Assembly (NCBI RefSeq): GCF_037975245.1
Contig: NC_092568.1
Location: 41,591,631-41,655,630, forward strand
Direction: 5' to 3'
Length of the DNA: 64,000 nucleotides
Source: Apostichopus japonicus
Lineage: Eukaryota; Echinodermata; Holothuroidea; Aspidochirotida; Stichopodidae
Below the pieces are notes generated by a model. It was not told the origin of the DNA, did no database searches, and saw only the letters and a list, made by a program, of their open reading frames with translations. Below are positions 1-10,206 of this stretch, in pieces. The position numbers and the translations under genes were made by a program. Within the stretch, counting starts at the first letter, position 1, and the number at the start of each line of letters is the position of its first letter.

Positions 1-341
1 TTGTTGACAGCTTGCCATGATTGGCCCTTGCGTACATGAATGTCCTGCTTGGTGGTTGCTATCCAGGTTGAAGCTCATGTAATTTGTTTTCTTGGAATTG
101 ATTTTAAGTCCAACCTTCTCAGCCTCTATTTCTAGTGCAAGAAGAAGTTATTGGGCCTGTTCAGTAGTATCTGATAGAAGTGCCAGGTCATCAGCAAAGC
201 CTAGATCTGTGATGGTCTGTTTCTCAGATCTCCTGGCTTGCCTTGGTTTGATTGTGAATCCAAGTTCCTTGGTTTTATCAGGAGGGATGGCTTGACGGAG
301 GCAGTAATCTAGAACTACAATGAAGATGAATGGAGTGAGTG
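1..341 (-). mobile_element. LINE reverse transcriptase fragment
   Basis: Read on the minus strand, this encodes part of a non-LTR reverse transcriptase. It shows a PFIFIVVLDY segment (palm motif) and the catalytic GFADDLALLSDT motif, followed after one in-frame stop by a typical downstream stretch ending in KINSKKTNYMSFNLDS. The fragment runs off the start of the window. Its upstream part resumes at 1262-1296 beyond an inserted small transposon, where the reading GDTLTPF is restored across the 8 bp target duplication. The stop and the missing remainder say the copy is dead. The clade is not certain; RTE-like is a guess. Confidence 0.8.
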
Positions 342-1261
342 CATAGGCGTACGGGACCATTTCAGCTTGGGGGGGGGGGGGAGACACTTTTGTGCCCGAA
401 AGTTCCCGTGACACTATCTAAGCGGAGCGCCACCATCGGTTGGCGCGTATCGTACAAGAAATTTTTTGGCCAAAAATGCCTCTCAGATTGTCGGAAATGG
501 CCCTTTTGAGGCCTTGCAAGTTGCATCTAAACATTCTTTATTTTATAATCTCACGATTTAGAAATTTACACTTCCCCAAAAATTTTGTAAATTAGAAGAA
601 GAAAAAATGGTAACATCACTTTGAAGGGGAAAAATAGGACAGTATATTTTTTAAGCTCCTATTTAGTTATTTAGTTACCGTATTTATTATGTTAACACAG
701 TACTCAGCTACCTCCAGAAAAACATATATTGTTCAACGACACGTAGGCGGGATAATGTCGCTGTGTCGGGTGAGACTGCAATTTGTCTCAGAAAAAAGTA
801 TAAAAAGTAACAAAGAATACGATAAACCTGTACTTCTAGGCTTGTAGGCAACCCCCCCCCCCCCCCACCATCCATGAACAAGAAAACGTTTCTTATATAC
901 ACTCATGTCGGGGATGTCCAGGATACAGTTGACAAGTTAGACACATTTTTGATAGTGCAAAAAGCGTGGTAGCCCAGATGAGCTGCGCTTACGGTGGTGT
1001 TACACGGAAATATTCGGGCAGCATGATGCTAAATAAAGAAAATCATTAGGCCTATATTAATATTAATGTCACAAAACGAATAACATAAAGCGCTCTGTAC
1101 AGAATTGTCGGGCAAAAATTTGAAAAAGATTCGGGCAAGCTACTGCATATTTATATACATATGTATATTTTTTCTCCTCTTAGGCTGCCCGAATTTCTTG
1201 TCCTCTGGAAATTGGGGTGGGGGGGCAGTCTGCCCCTGCCCCCCCGCCTCGTACGCCTATG
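342..1261. mobile_element. Non-autonomous hAT-like element, 8-bp TSD
   Basis: The ends are inverted copies of CATAGGCGTACG, and the flanks are an exact 8 bp duplication, AGTGAGTG, at 334-341 and 1262-1269. Long G or C runs lie near both ends. The element interrupts the LINE reverse-transcriptase frame and removing one target copy rejoins that frame. No transposase is seen, so it depends on another element. The 8 bp duplication fits hAT. Inside it at about 411-530 is a copy of the dispersed 'AAGCGGAGCGCC...GGTTGGCGC' motif found in other elements of the window. Confidence 0.8.
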
Positions 1262-1291
1262 AGTGAGTGTATCCCCTTATGTTATTTCATG

Positions 1292-1296
<5 letters not shown>
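1262..1296 (-). mobile_element. LINE fragment, continuation
   Basis: Short continuation of the reverse-transcriptase fragment on the far side of the 342-1261 insertion. Minus-strand reading gives a stop and then GDTLTPF, matching the usual QGDxLxPF motif before the palm strand. It ends in a TA microsatellite. Confidence 0.6.

Positions 1297-1352
<56 letters not shown>
1296..1352. repeat. (TA)n microsatellite
   Basis: Uninterrupted TA dinucleotide run of about 57 bases between the LINE remnant and a tRNA-derived SINE. Confidence 0.97.
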
Positions 1353-1356
<4 letters not shown>

Positions 1357-1359
1357 TTC

Positions 1360-1500
1360 GAACCCCTGGAGTTCCTGGACATACAATCGGCGTCCCAAGC
1401 CTACTGGTTAGGGTATCCGCATCTAAGCGTGAGGACCGGGTTCGAATCCCGGTGGAGGCTGGAAGGTTTTCGCTGTTCTGGATTTTCCAACTCACTACAA
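1360..1500 (+). mobile_element. tRNA-derived SINE head
   Basis: Contains an A-box-like TGGTTAGGGTATCCG at about 1405 and a perfect B box GGTTCGAATCC at 1439-1449, in tRNA-like spacing. A T-arm-like stem CCGGG/CCCGG surrounds the B box, but the whole cloverleaf would be only about 63 bases with a poor D arm and anticodon arm. I therefore read it as a SINE promoter region rather than a tRNA gene. Confidence 0.65.
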
Positions 1501-2691
1501 TTTCAATTATGTATATATAAATTAAGACGTCAACTGGATGAGATGGTGGCGTGAAATACTATTTCTATATTACAAGCCTTAATGGACACAGCTGGATGCT
1601 GGCTATGGAGGCTGAAAGACTGAGGGTGTGGAGAGAAGAGATACTGCTGAGGGGAGGGGGGGGGGGAGGGGATTCCGCTATACATCTTTGCTCCCGTGTT
1701 AAGTGGCATGTTCGTTAATGTTAATGAACCGCGCAAATAAAGTATAACAAGTAGTTTTTCGTATCCACAACATTTATTAAACTACACAAATTGATTAATT
1801 CGAATTACAGCGAATATGTTAAACATATATAGAAATAAGAAATTACAGTAGTTGGGTTTTCGAAAATATTTAATTTCGACATTGAAATAGTGGAATAACA
1901 TATGTAAAGATCTAGTTGCTAATACATTGGAAAAATAAAAACATGTAGTTTGAAATAAATGAAAATTACAAAAGGTCGACACAATCGACAAAATATCGGA
2001 CAGAAATGTGGTAATTCATACTGTAATTTACTGTGTATGCACAGAATGTGTAGAATTTGGAAATGAATTTATGATCATAGACCATATTGCATGTTTTATA
2101 CATTTATACGTGTATATACATAGAACGCTTTAACAACAATTCATTTCGGTATAAACAGGCTCTTTGTACTCTGATGTGACGGTAGCCTAGAAGACCAGCC
2201 TCGAAAAGCAGTTGTCAAAAATTTTTAAAATACAATAACATGGTCTTGCAAACTTGAATAATTAAAACAAAAATAAAACAAAATTGAAATAAAAATAAAA
2301 TGAATAAAATACTGTTAGCAAACTGCTTATATCCACCAAAGAGCCTGTGTAAGAGAATGTATATATATTATGTAGGCCTGACGTTTCAATCCTACCAGGA
2401 TCTTCTGCAGAGTCTGAATGACAAGTAACAGTAACAGAAGGGACAAATACAAGCACATAATACAGACAGGTAAATGAGCAGGGTGAACACACGATGAATT
2501 GTAAGGTGTAGGCCTCAACTTCTCGAATATAGTAGTATTAACTTGTAAACATGATGTTATCTAGCCTTGCATAAACAGCGTCATAGTCCCGTGAATATAA
2601 CATATATACTGAACAATATCAACGGTTCCACTGACGTAAATTAATGACAAATCAAATATTCGTAAAAGATTTTAGTCCTTCCCTCTCGGCG
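1501..2691. other. Gene-free, AT-rich region
   Basis: No credible coding exon. It is AT-rich, with a G run near 1657-1670 and A-rich sequence at 2265-2315. About 2370-2500 resembles 8835-8905 (shared words such as ATACAGACAGGT and AATGAGCAG), so it is part of an unnamed dispersed repeat. Confidence 0.5.
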
Positions 2692-3369
2692 TTACTTAGA
2701 ATCTGTCTGCTCTCGGTCTTCTACGCTCTTTTCTCTGTGGCCCTCCTCCTTCTTCCCTTCATCATCCTCTTTCATCTTATTGTCACTGGCGGACGCTGCT
2801 GACTCTCCTTGCTGGATGGGGATATTTCTTTCGACTGGTTCGAGTGCTTTTTGTTCCAACTTTGGAGCTACAATTCTGAGCACGCCATCTTCAGATAATG
2901 TTGACCTTAGTTTCTCAATGTCAATGTCTTTGGAGAGATAGTGCGAACGGGTAAATTGTCGAGATGTGAACTCACCATCTTCTCCTTTCTCTTCATGTTT
3001 TCCTTCGATCATCAGAGATCTGTCAACGAGTCTTACTGATATTTCTTCAGGACTGAACATCTTACCGAGATCCACAGAAACACTAAAATTGTTTGAAGTG
3101 TCTTCTTTGCTTTCAATCGGCTGGTTCGATTCACTCTTGGCAACTGGTGAAGATTCCGACTTACTAAGATGTCGGTCACCAAAGCTCTCGTCGTTGAGAA
3201 ATTCAAATAAGCGAGATGAAACTTCAAATGGGCTCCAACGATGGCGTGGTTGATAACGCGTTCTGAAGGGACCGAGGCGTCGCCGAACGCATCCACAATG
3301 ACTATCTTGTACCGCCGAGGATGATGGCAATTCGAAGTCAAAACTTGGAAGAACTAGCAGGGATGCCAT
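2692..3369 (-). CDS. Small heat shock protein (HSP20/alpha-crystallin)
   Basis: Single-exon gene of 225 residues. An N-terminal arm rich in hydrophobic and basic residues (about 1-94) leads into an alpha-crystallin domain at about 95-171, from FSVSVDLGKMF through DGVLRIVAPK, which carries the family's beta-strand pattern. After it comes an I-x-I type motif, NIPIQ at about 183-185, which in small HSPs docks into a neighbouring subunit. The C-terminal tail is very acidic and basic (KMKEDDEGKKEEGHREK). The family forms oligomers that hold unfolding proteins. The ATG at 3369 is the first ATG of the frame; the longer open frame up to 3450 begins with TTG. Heat shock elements lie upstream. Lack of introns is common for inducible small HSPs. 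Confidence 0.92.
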   Translation of the reverse strand: MASLLVLPSFDFELPSSSAVQDSHCGCVRRRLGPFRTRYQPRHRWSPFEVSSRLFEFLNDESFGDRHLSKSESSPVAKSESNQPIESKEDTSNNFSVSVDLGKMFSPEEISVRLVDRSLMIEGKHEEKGEDGEFTSRQFTRSHYLSKDIDIEKLRSTLSEDGVLRIVAPKLEQKALEPVERNIPIQQGESAASASDNKMKEDDEGKKEEGHREKSVEDREQTDSK

Positions 3370-3579
3370 TGTGTGGTAAGTATGTCGAACGATCTGTAAG
3401 TTCAGAGATAAAATGTTCAAATTTGAGGTATAACCTGGCAATGGGTCCAACTTGATCCCTCTCTCGTTACACGGTGAGGTTTCCTCGAAAGGAACGATTT
3501 TTCAGGAGGTGCTGCACTCTTTAGATCTTTTCGCTATCGAATCCGAGGTAGTGAATGAATAAGGGTGTAGAAAATTTGC

Positions 3580-3710
3580 AGTATTTATCTTACTAGCCGC
3601 AATCTTCTCGAACAGTAGAGTCTTTTCTAGTGAAGACCCGAAAACACAACGTTGTGACTTCACATTTCTGAAGTGTTTAACACATTCAAGATGGACCTGG
3701 AAATTTCTGT
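3580..3710 (-). promoter_or_regulatory. Heat-shock promoter of the small HSP gene
   Basis: On the minus strand an ATAAATA box lies at 3588-3582, about 210 bases before the ATG. Just beyond it is an exact heat-shock dyad TTCTCGAA at 3605-3612 (TTCnnGAA), with another TTC in the same 5 bp register at 3625-3627. A second dyad, GAAATTTC, lies at 3700-3707 (GAAnnTTC). The arrangement fits HSF trimer binding and stress induction. Function is inferred. Confidence 0.65.
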
Positions 3711-4010
3711 GACTCCGCCTATCGGTCTGTTAGCGATTTTAGCTCCGCCCAAACAGAAAGTTAACTTTCGTGCGAAAATCGAAAATTTGGTTCGGAATTA
3801 GAACCATAAAATAATCGATCAAAAATAGTGTATTACATAAGCAAAGAAGTGGAAAATAATGCGAATAAAAAGAAATATCTCATTATAGCCAGAAATATAT
3901 AACGACATTGAGATACAAAATTAATTAAGATCGTATTATTTGGATACAGTATAGCTGAAACTAACAGAGGCGGAGCCAAGTTAGTGTAGATCAGTGGGCG
4001 GAGCCTAGTT
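3711..4010. repeat. Imperfect fold-back element with CTCCGCC boxes
   Basis: Two CTCCGCC-type boxes and a CTGTTAG word at the left (3713-3750) recur as reverse complements at the right (3961-4005: CTAACAGAGGCGGAG and GGGCGGAGCC). GTTAAC also recurs on both sides. This looks like an old inverted-repeat element just upstream of the small HSP promoter. No clear target duplication was found. Confidence 0.4.
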
Positions 4011-4019
4011 AACACGGAT

Positions 4020-5090
4020 CATAACATACAGTCTATTAATGGAACGTAAACAATAACGCTCACGACTGCTACTTTGCTAGTGCTGACCAGAATCTTCGTG
4101 AATGTTCGTAAGGACTCACTTTCAGAAGAATTTCGCCAGTTGTTTCTATCTCGGACGTTTCAGGAATTTCGAACACTCGATTTCTTTCCATTTTATGGTG
4201 TGAGTTCTCATCTCTCCTGTGTGGTCGTTAAAAGTGATAAACAAGGGCGCAATATATTGAAAATGGTCGATGCTTTGGAATTTTTTTTGCATAGCCTAGG
4301 CCCTACAGCTATATGCGCTCATGGCATTAACTATGTGCACGAAATAGTAGGCCTAAGTAGTAGGCCTAGTACTGCATGCTTGGTTATCAACTGTATAGTG
4401 ACGTTACAACAATTAATTCTGTAAAAAGTGTATTATATTATTTCCTAATCACGCAATTAACCTGAATTAGGATTTTTTTGTGGAGGGTGAGGGGAAGGAG
4501 TTTGACATAAAGAAGGGTTGAAGGGTGTTGTTCAATAACAACTTCCTGACATGGACGTTAAATGGATGTGTGCCGAGAGATTGGCTTCGGTCAGCTTGCG
4601 AGTCTACAAGCCTCCATGGCTTCTTTCGCGAGTTCCTGCTTGCGGGAAGATCACATATACATACATACATACATACATACATACATACATACATACATAC
4701 ATACATACAAGGGAAAGGGAGGGTTGATGGGAAGGACTGAATGAAATTAACAAGTTCCATCTGGATCAAGGTACCAGGAATGAGGGGATTCAGGGAATGT
4801 GTTTGTCATTTCTGCTGGGATCCGAAATTAGACAGCATTGTTTAATGCAATCACAAAATTAAGTCTATTTTGACAAGTCAGATATGTCACTTGGAATATG
4901 TTGGGCTGAGATTAATCCCCCTTGGAAATTGTGGGTGGAAATCAGAATGGGATACACTTTGGTGGGCATATCTTCTCTGAGGTTCTGTCTGCTTTTTTCT
5001 TATATATCGATCATGTTTGCGCTGCTGTTAATTATAAATGGCCTCAAGGTAGACTTTAGGCACAAATGAATGTTTAATATGTTGTAAACC
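4020..5090. other. Gene-free region
   Basis: No exon I can support. A 116-codon open frame at 4074-4424 has no recognisable domain and ordinary intergenic composition. A CATA microsatellite lies inside the region. Confidence 0.5.
4655..4709. repeat. (CATA)n microsatellite
   Basis: About 13 copies of the tetranucleotide ATAC/CATA without interruption. Confidence 0.95.
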
Positions 5091-5096
5091 ATTTAA

Positions 5097-5449
5097 AGGC
5101 ATTGTAGACTCGCCCCAAACCGCGTGCCACCGTCTGAAAAAGTAAACTTTCCGTTGCTTGCAAGTGAAGTTTTTTTGTGTCGCTACAAAATGCAGACAGT
5201 AATGAAACGTGATACCTTGTTATCTTTTATCTAGACCTGAGATGTCCATCGCTGCTATGTACACTGTGTTGTGGGTATTGACCGTACATGCATGTATTGA
5301 CTGTGCACTAGTGTCTAATTACCGACGGTAGCAAGCTGTTTGTGTATTTTTTTGGGATCGATGGTGGTGTCTAACACTGTTACACCTAATTCGAAACTAG
5401 GTCAGATTACGGGCATGAGATGTTTCTTTGTGCCGAGTCTTCAATGCCT
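5097..5449. mobile_element. TTAA-flanked inverted-repeat element (MITE)
   Basis: The ends AGGCATTGTAGACTCG and CGAGTCTTCAATGCCT are inverted copies with one mismatch, and both are flanked directly by TTAA (5093-5096 and 5450-5453). TTAA targets are used by piggyBac and Kolobok elements; which one applies here cannot be told. No coding capacity. Confidence 0.75.
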
Positions 5450-5785
5450 TTAAAACATACTGCTATCCTTCCAGGTTGTATTTCTTTACTTTTCTATACT
5501 ATTTCTTTTAATTTTTGATAAATGACCCTTAAACATCTGAAAATCATCAGTCAAAGTGACTGGTTTACTTAGTCTAACACAGACAATCTTAGTGATCCAT
5601 TGATAGAGAAACAAAGACTTCAAAAGCCTCAAATACCATGTTTACCACACCTTTCACATTGTCAAGGACAAATGGTGTTGAATATCATGAATCTAAGGGT
5701 GCTGTGTTGTTCATATGAAGTTAGAAGAATTGCATGTTTTGCTCTATAGTCTTTAATGAAATAATGGATTTACATAGACATTGTG
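5450..5785. other. Gene-free spacer
   Basis: AT-rich sequence between two inverted-repeat elements. I see no exon, repeat or regulatory signal in it. Confidence 0.5.
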
Positions 5786-6293
5786 CTTTCTAGTCACTTC
5801 GCCCAACAACCATTTCGCCCAACTGCCATATCGCCCAACCAGCCTGGTCAATTCGTCTAACCCTTAAAACACTGTTCCATCCTCAAGATTCCTTAATATT
5901 AGGTTCGTATCCTGTAACGTTAAAAATTCTCGAACGTTTCCTTATTAAAGTTATACAAAGTAAAGGACTTCAAGTTTCCTTAATATTTGAACGTTTACTA
6001 TCAAACCTAACCCCAAACACACTGATCCATCCTCAAGTTTCCTTATTATCCGGTTCGTATCCTGTAACAATTCCCGAATGTTTCCTTTTGAAGTATCATA
6101 TTTAATCAAGGTTGGGGGAAATGACCAGGCTGGTTGGGCGAAATGACCAGACTGGTTGGGCGAAATGACCAGGCTGGTTGGGCGAAATGACCAGGCTGGT
6201 TGGGCGAAATGACCAGGCTGGTTGGGCGAAATGGTAAGGTTGGGCGAAATGACAGTTGGGCGAAATGGTTGTTGGGCGAAGTGACCTGCTTCC
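5786..6293. mobile_element. Inverted-repeat element carrying a 22-bp minisatellite
   Basis: The left end reads TCACTTCGCCCAACAACC, and the right end reads its reverse complement, GGTTGTTGGGCGAAGTGA, followed by CCTGCTTCC. The inside holds about five head-to-tail 22 bp units, GGCTGGTTGGGCGAAATGAC plus CA, at about 6115-6232. Relatives lie at about 29395-29875 and 33602-33815. No protein is encoded; open frames across the array are by-products of the repeat. Confidence 0.75.
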
Positions 6294-8289
6294 GACATGA
6301 TTTATGACTGCATCGAGGGCAGATGCCACAATCTCTTTAGCATTAAAGGGGCATTCCAGACATTTAGCATATTGTAAAGATGATTATAATATTTCTATTC
6401 TTCAGTTTGGAAGACATATTTATATACTTGTATACTTTATATTTGTATTCTCTTTCTTTCTAAGTATGACATATCAAGACTAAAGTTGTATCTGAAGTCA
6501 TTTCTGAATTGATAATAACTCGTAGATGGTTTTACTTCTAACCAGATTGTACATAGTCAACCATTGACATTCATCATAATTTATTATCAGTAACCTTCAT
6601 TTTGAGAGCGAACATTTTGTGTCTTGAAGGCTCAAGCCTTTGGAGAAGAATTGGGAAGAGCCTCTTGTGGTACTTCACCTATGTTGAAGCAATATGCAAT
6701 TGGTAATTAAGGAATTTTACATAACATATAGTTACTCAAAATAACGTTTGAATTGATCAAACTAGGGCACCTATTTCTTTTCTCTTTTTGCCAAACGCAA
6801 GGTATTCACAATTACACATTGTTTTCAGTATTTCGTGCCCATATATTTTCCCATAGAAGTATTTATCACGCTATAAAGCAAAAGTGGAAGACGTCAACAT
6901 TTCAAAGTAATTTTGAAGTTCCCATTGTTTGAAATGAAACTCAGTAAGGGCTATGTTACTAAACTTCCATTGCAATGAAATTTCTTTATCAAATAAAATC
7001 ATAAAAGTGATCAAAATCAGCTTCAGATGGCCTTTCAATGTTATGAAATAGGACTCTTGATTACCAATGTTAATCTTATGTTGCCCTGGAATCTCCTTCA
7101 CCCTAATTTCCTTGCTAACGATATTCAATAGTTTTGACATAATTATTGAAACAAGTAACAATTCTCTTTGCATTTTTCCTTTTGTTAACCTTAGTACATG
7201 ATGCTATTAGTTGCAGTCTATGGTTTTAATGATGTTGAATCGATATTTTCTTTTCTAGTGGTAGTACCAGCTGTTTAAATATTGAGCTGCAGTATTATAG
7301 TTATATAAGTTTTCATTTTCAGAATTGTAATTTTAGAAGAAACTACTTGGTTGATTTGCCTTTTGGCTAAATTGCTATTACTGCTAAATAACATACTCAT
7401 TTATAACTATGGAAGAATTCTTCCCAACAGTTTCTCTGTGTAAAAATCTGTAAGTATTAACATCGTTTCCAAGATAAAGATATCTTTGTAAACAAACTAT
7501 AGTGAGAAAATACACAAGAGACATATATATATATATTTTCAATTGTCTTACCTTGTACTTGTCTTTTTTATGTCTTTGTAATTTGTACATTATTTTTCTC
7601 TTGCAATAAGGAGTTTTCTATGCTGTACTTTCATGTCCCGCTTCAAAGCACTTGTATTGTTAGTGCGAGCAAAATGAATATCATGTTTCTATCAGATAAA
7701 GGTTTTAGGAACTGTTCATACTGTCAATACGGGTGCTTTGAAGCATGTGGGAGGACAGTTTAGAGAGGTATTAGCATTAGAAAACTGTCTCAACTTACTG
7801 ATTGCTTTGATGCTCAGTGTCCATATCTTTCGTTTTCCTTGTTCTTTATTATAGAATTTCTTTTACGATTGTCTTTCTAACTTCAAGTTGCACAAAGAGT
7901 TGACATTGCCGCAATACTCAATCAGCATGCCTGGAGGGGGGTGGGGGGGTGGGGATGAGGCAACAACCAAGGTCAACTAGGGCCTGGGAAATATGTAATA
8001 AAGAACACTATACCTTTCTGATATATTTAAGAAACTGGAGATTTCCAAAAGAGGCCATCAGTGACAAACTTGTCCCTGGGGGTCCTGGTTCGGTATGGGT
8101 ACACCAGGATTTGTTACCTCACTTTATTCTACTGGACCAGCAACAGGATGGATTCAGAGGTGGATAATCAGAATTTTACAGTGAATCTATGGATTAAAAC
8201 TAAAACAGTAAATAGGTCTAGGGTCAGCCTACAAGTTGTAACTAAGCAGATCTGTTGGATTGAGGGGTATTAGAGGGGCATGCAATCAC
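6294..8289. other. Gene-free, AT-rich region
   Basis: About 2 kb with no exon I can support. There is a short TA run at 7527-7538 and a G-rich patch at 7934-7953. Nothing else stands out. Confidence 0.5.
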
Positions 8290-8422
8290 AGCATTGTGGT
8301 TAAGGCAGTGGACATGTGATCTAAGGCTTGTAGGTTGGAGTCCTGGCCAGATCATTACGTTGTGTCCTCGAGCAAGGCACTCAATCTCCATTGCCTCTCT
8401 TCACACAGGTGTTTTATACACC
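8290..8422 (+). mobile_element. tRNA-derived SINE, interrupted
   Basis: An A-box-like TGGTTAAGGCAGTGG at 8297-8311 and a B-box-like GGTTGGAGTCC at 8333-8343 are followed by a conserved-looking body (GTGTCCTCGAGCAAGGCAC). The SINE is cut at about 8422 by another element and may resume after 8829 (GTGTAAAAGTAAATGGG). Confidence 0.65.
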
Positions 8423-8829
8423 CAATGGCGGAGCGTCCATACAGTCAGAGGGGGTGGATGCCCCCCCTCCCCCTGACGGACTCAAATGGACTGCTGGTGC
8501 CCTTTTCAGCTTTATACCACTTTTATTCGCGATTATTGACTTTTTTATTGCGCTCTCAAATACCTATTGACATTTGTCACATTTTGTTGGTGTAATGTTC
8601 TGACAAAATGGCGATGACACCTATTTATTCTCCGTTTATCTGCAAATTAGAAAGGCCCGGAAATGGTCATTTCCGGCGATCTATAGGGAGTATCTTTACT
8701 CAAATAATTTCTGTACGCTCCGCGCCAACCTGTGGTGGCGCTCCGCTTAGATAGTGTCCAGAGCCGTGTCGAAAGCGCCCCTACAGACCATTCTCTCCCC
8801 TCTGACCAATACCCCTAGCTCCGCCACTG
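8423..8829. mobile_element. Inverted-repeat MITE inside the SINE
   Basis: The ends CAATGGCGGAGC and GCTCCGCCACTG are inverted copies with one mismatch. The right part includes a reverse copy of the dispersed hairpin motif (GCGCCAACCTGTGGTGGCGC at about 8722-8742). I could not see a clean target duplication, so one border may be off. Confidence 0.6.
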
Positions 8830-10206
8830 AATGTGTAAAAGTAAATGGGCCTGATACAAGCACAGAATACAGACAGGTTAATGAGCAGAGTGAACACAAA
8901 AGAGATGTAAGAGGATTAGTAGACAAGGGAAGGAGAGAAGAAAGAAACCAACAGGGAGGATAGGAGAGGTAGGAGATAAACTGTAAAGAGAGGATTAAGG
9001 GAAGAGGGTGGGGAATAAACTGCAGAAGGATAGAGACAGAAAGGTGTGGAGAAAAAATGGTGGAATTGAGAATAGGGGTGACAGAGGGTAAAATGACCAG
9101 AACGTTCAGCTGGGATTGATCTGCTGTATAAAGTCTTCTGTATCAACCTTAGGGGAATCTGTAAAGTCCCTGCAGGACGCAACATTCCCTCTCCCCCTGT
9201 TTATATAGCGTGCAGATATGGTATATATTTCAAGAGTACGTAATTGAGTTTACTACATATTCAATTTTCGCTCCATAATTTACTGTCATATGGTCAAGAA
9301 AATCTGCAAAGGTATTTACAGGATTGGGAAGTTGACTTTTGGAAAAATCTCTGCAGTACATTAGCTTGTCAAGTTTGACTTTACATAATGAAACAAAACC
9401 CACATTGTTGAATTTTGCAAAAATTTCTTTCACAAGTGATTAATACAGTCAATGTCTGATTAAATGATGTTCAACATCCACCAATAATGCCAGCAAATAA
9501 TTTGCAGGTCATACGAGCAGTCGTGTGCCTTAAATATAAAAAACTTAAGTTCCTTCAGATAGAGAGCTTTCAAGATTTTCTGGTGACTTCAAATGACCAT
9601 TGACATTCTCCAAACTGATAGCAACCTAGTATTCGTTATTGGGAAGTCACGGGTCACATGTCATATCTGTTGACATTCCACTTCTTAAGACATTGATTTT
9701 ACAAGGTAATTTCTATATTTCAATCACTGTTGACCTGAAATGATCTTTGACCTCCATGAGAAACTGTCAAAGTTTACACATCCTAACAACAATGTCCTTT
9801 AAATATGCAGATGCAGAGCTTTAATACAACGTTTTTTACAAAGTTAGCGTCACATACACACGCACAACCACACACACCGACTTCACTGCTTTGGTTACTT
9901 GCCTGCCTGAGGCAAGTTATCAACAATGAATGGACCGGCTTTAGCAATGTCCCATCTTGGAACTGAAGCCATCCGAACCCAAGAAGATAGTAACGTGGAC
10001 TGTCTCACCTAACGACATTATACACATCTAAGATGGAGGGCGCTGCTCCTATGTTAAGATCAGAGCCGTATATACGGCTCTGGTTCAGATCAATGCAATG
10101 ATGTCATGTCGTTGGGGACTATATCCAATTTCATCTGTATTACCATCATAGACGAAAGAATGTAATGGATGTAAGGAAACTCATGATAAGCCATGCAGAC
10201 TGATGT
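8830..10206. other. Gene-free repeat-derived region
   Basis: Holds copies of dispersed repeats: 8835-8905 matches part of 2370-2500, and about 9480-9990 resembles 57400-57990, including a terminal hairpin CTTGCC...GGCAAG near 9899-9918. A perfect 20 bp palindrome, AGAGCCGTATATACGGCTCT, lies at 10062-10081. No exon is supported. Confidence 0.5.

Noticed and set aside
1393-1465. tRNA gene
   Set aside because: A good T arm but only about 63 bases, with no proper D and anticodon arms; a SINE promoter fits better.
3370-3450. Extended N-terminus of the small HSP
   Set aside because: The codon at 3450 is TTG. The first ATG in the frame is at 3369.
4074-4424. 116-codon open frame
   Set aside because: No domain, no splice or repeat support and no sign of coding composition.
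5951-6298. 115-codon open frame with HFAQPAWSFRPTS repeats
   Set aside because: It is the translation of a 22 bp minisatellite; the same happens at 29.5 and 33.6 kb in other frames.
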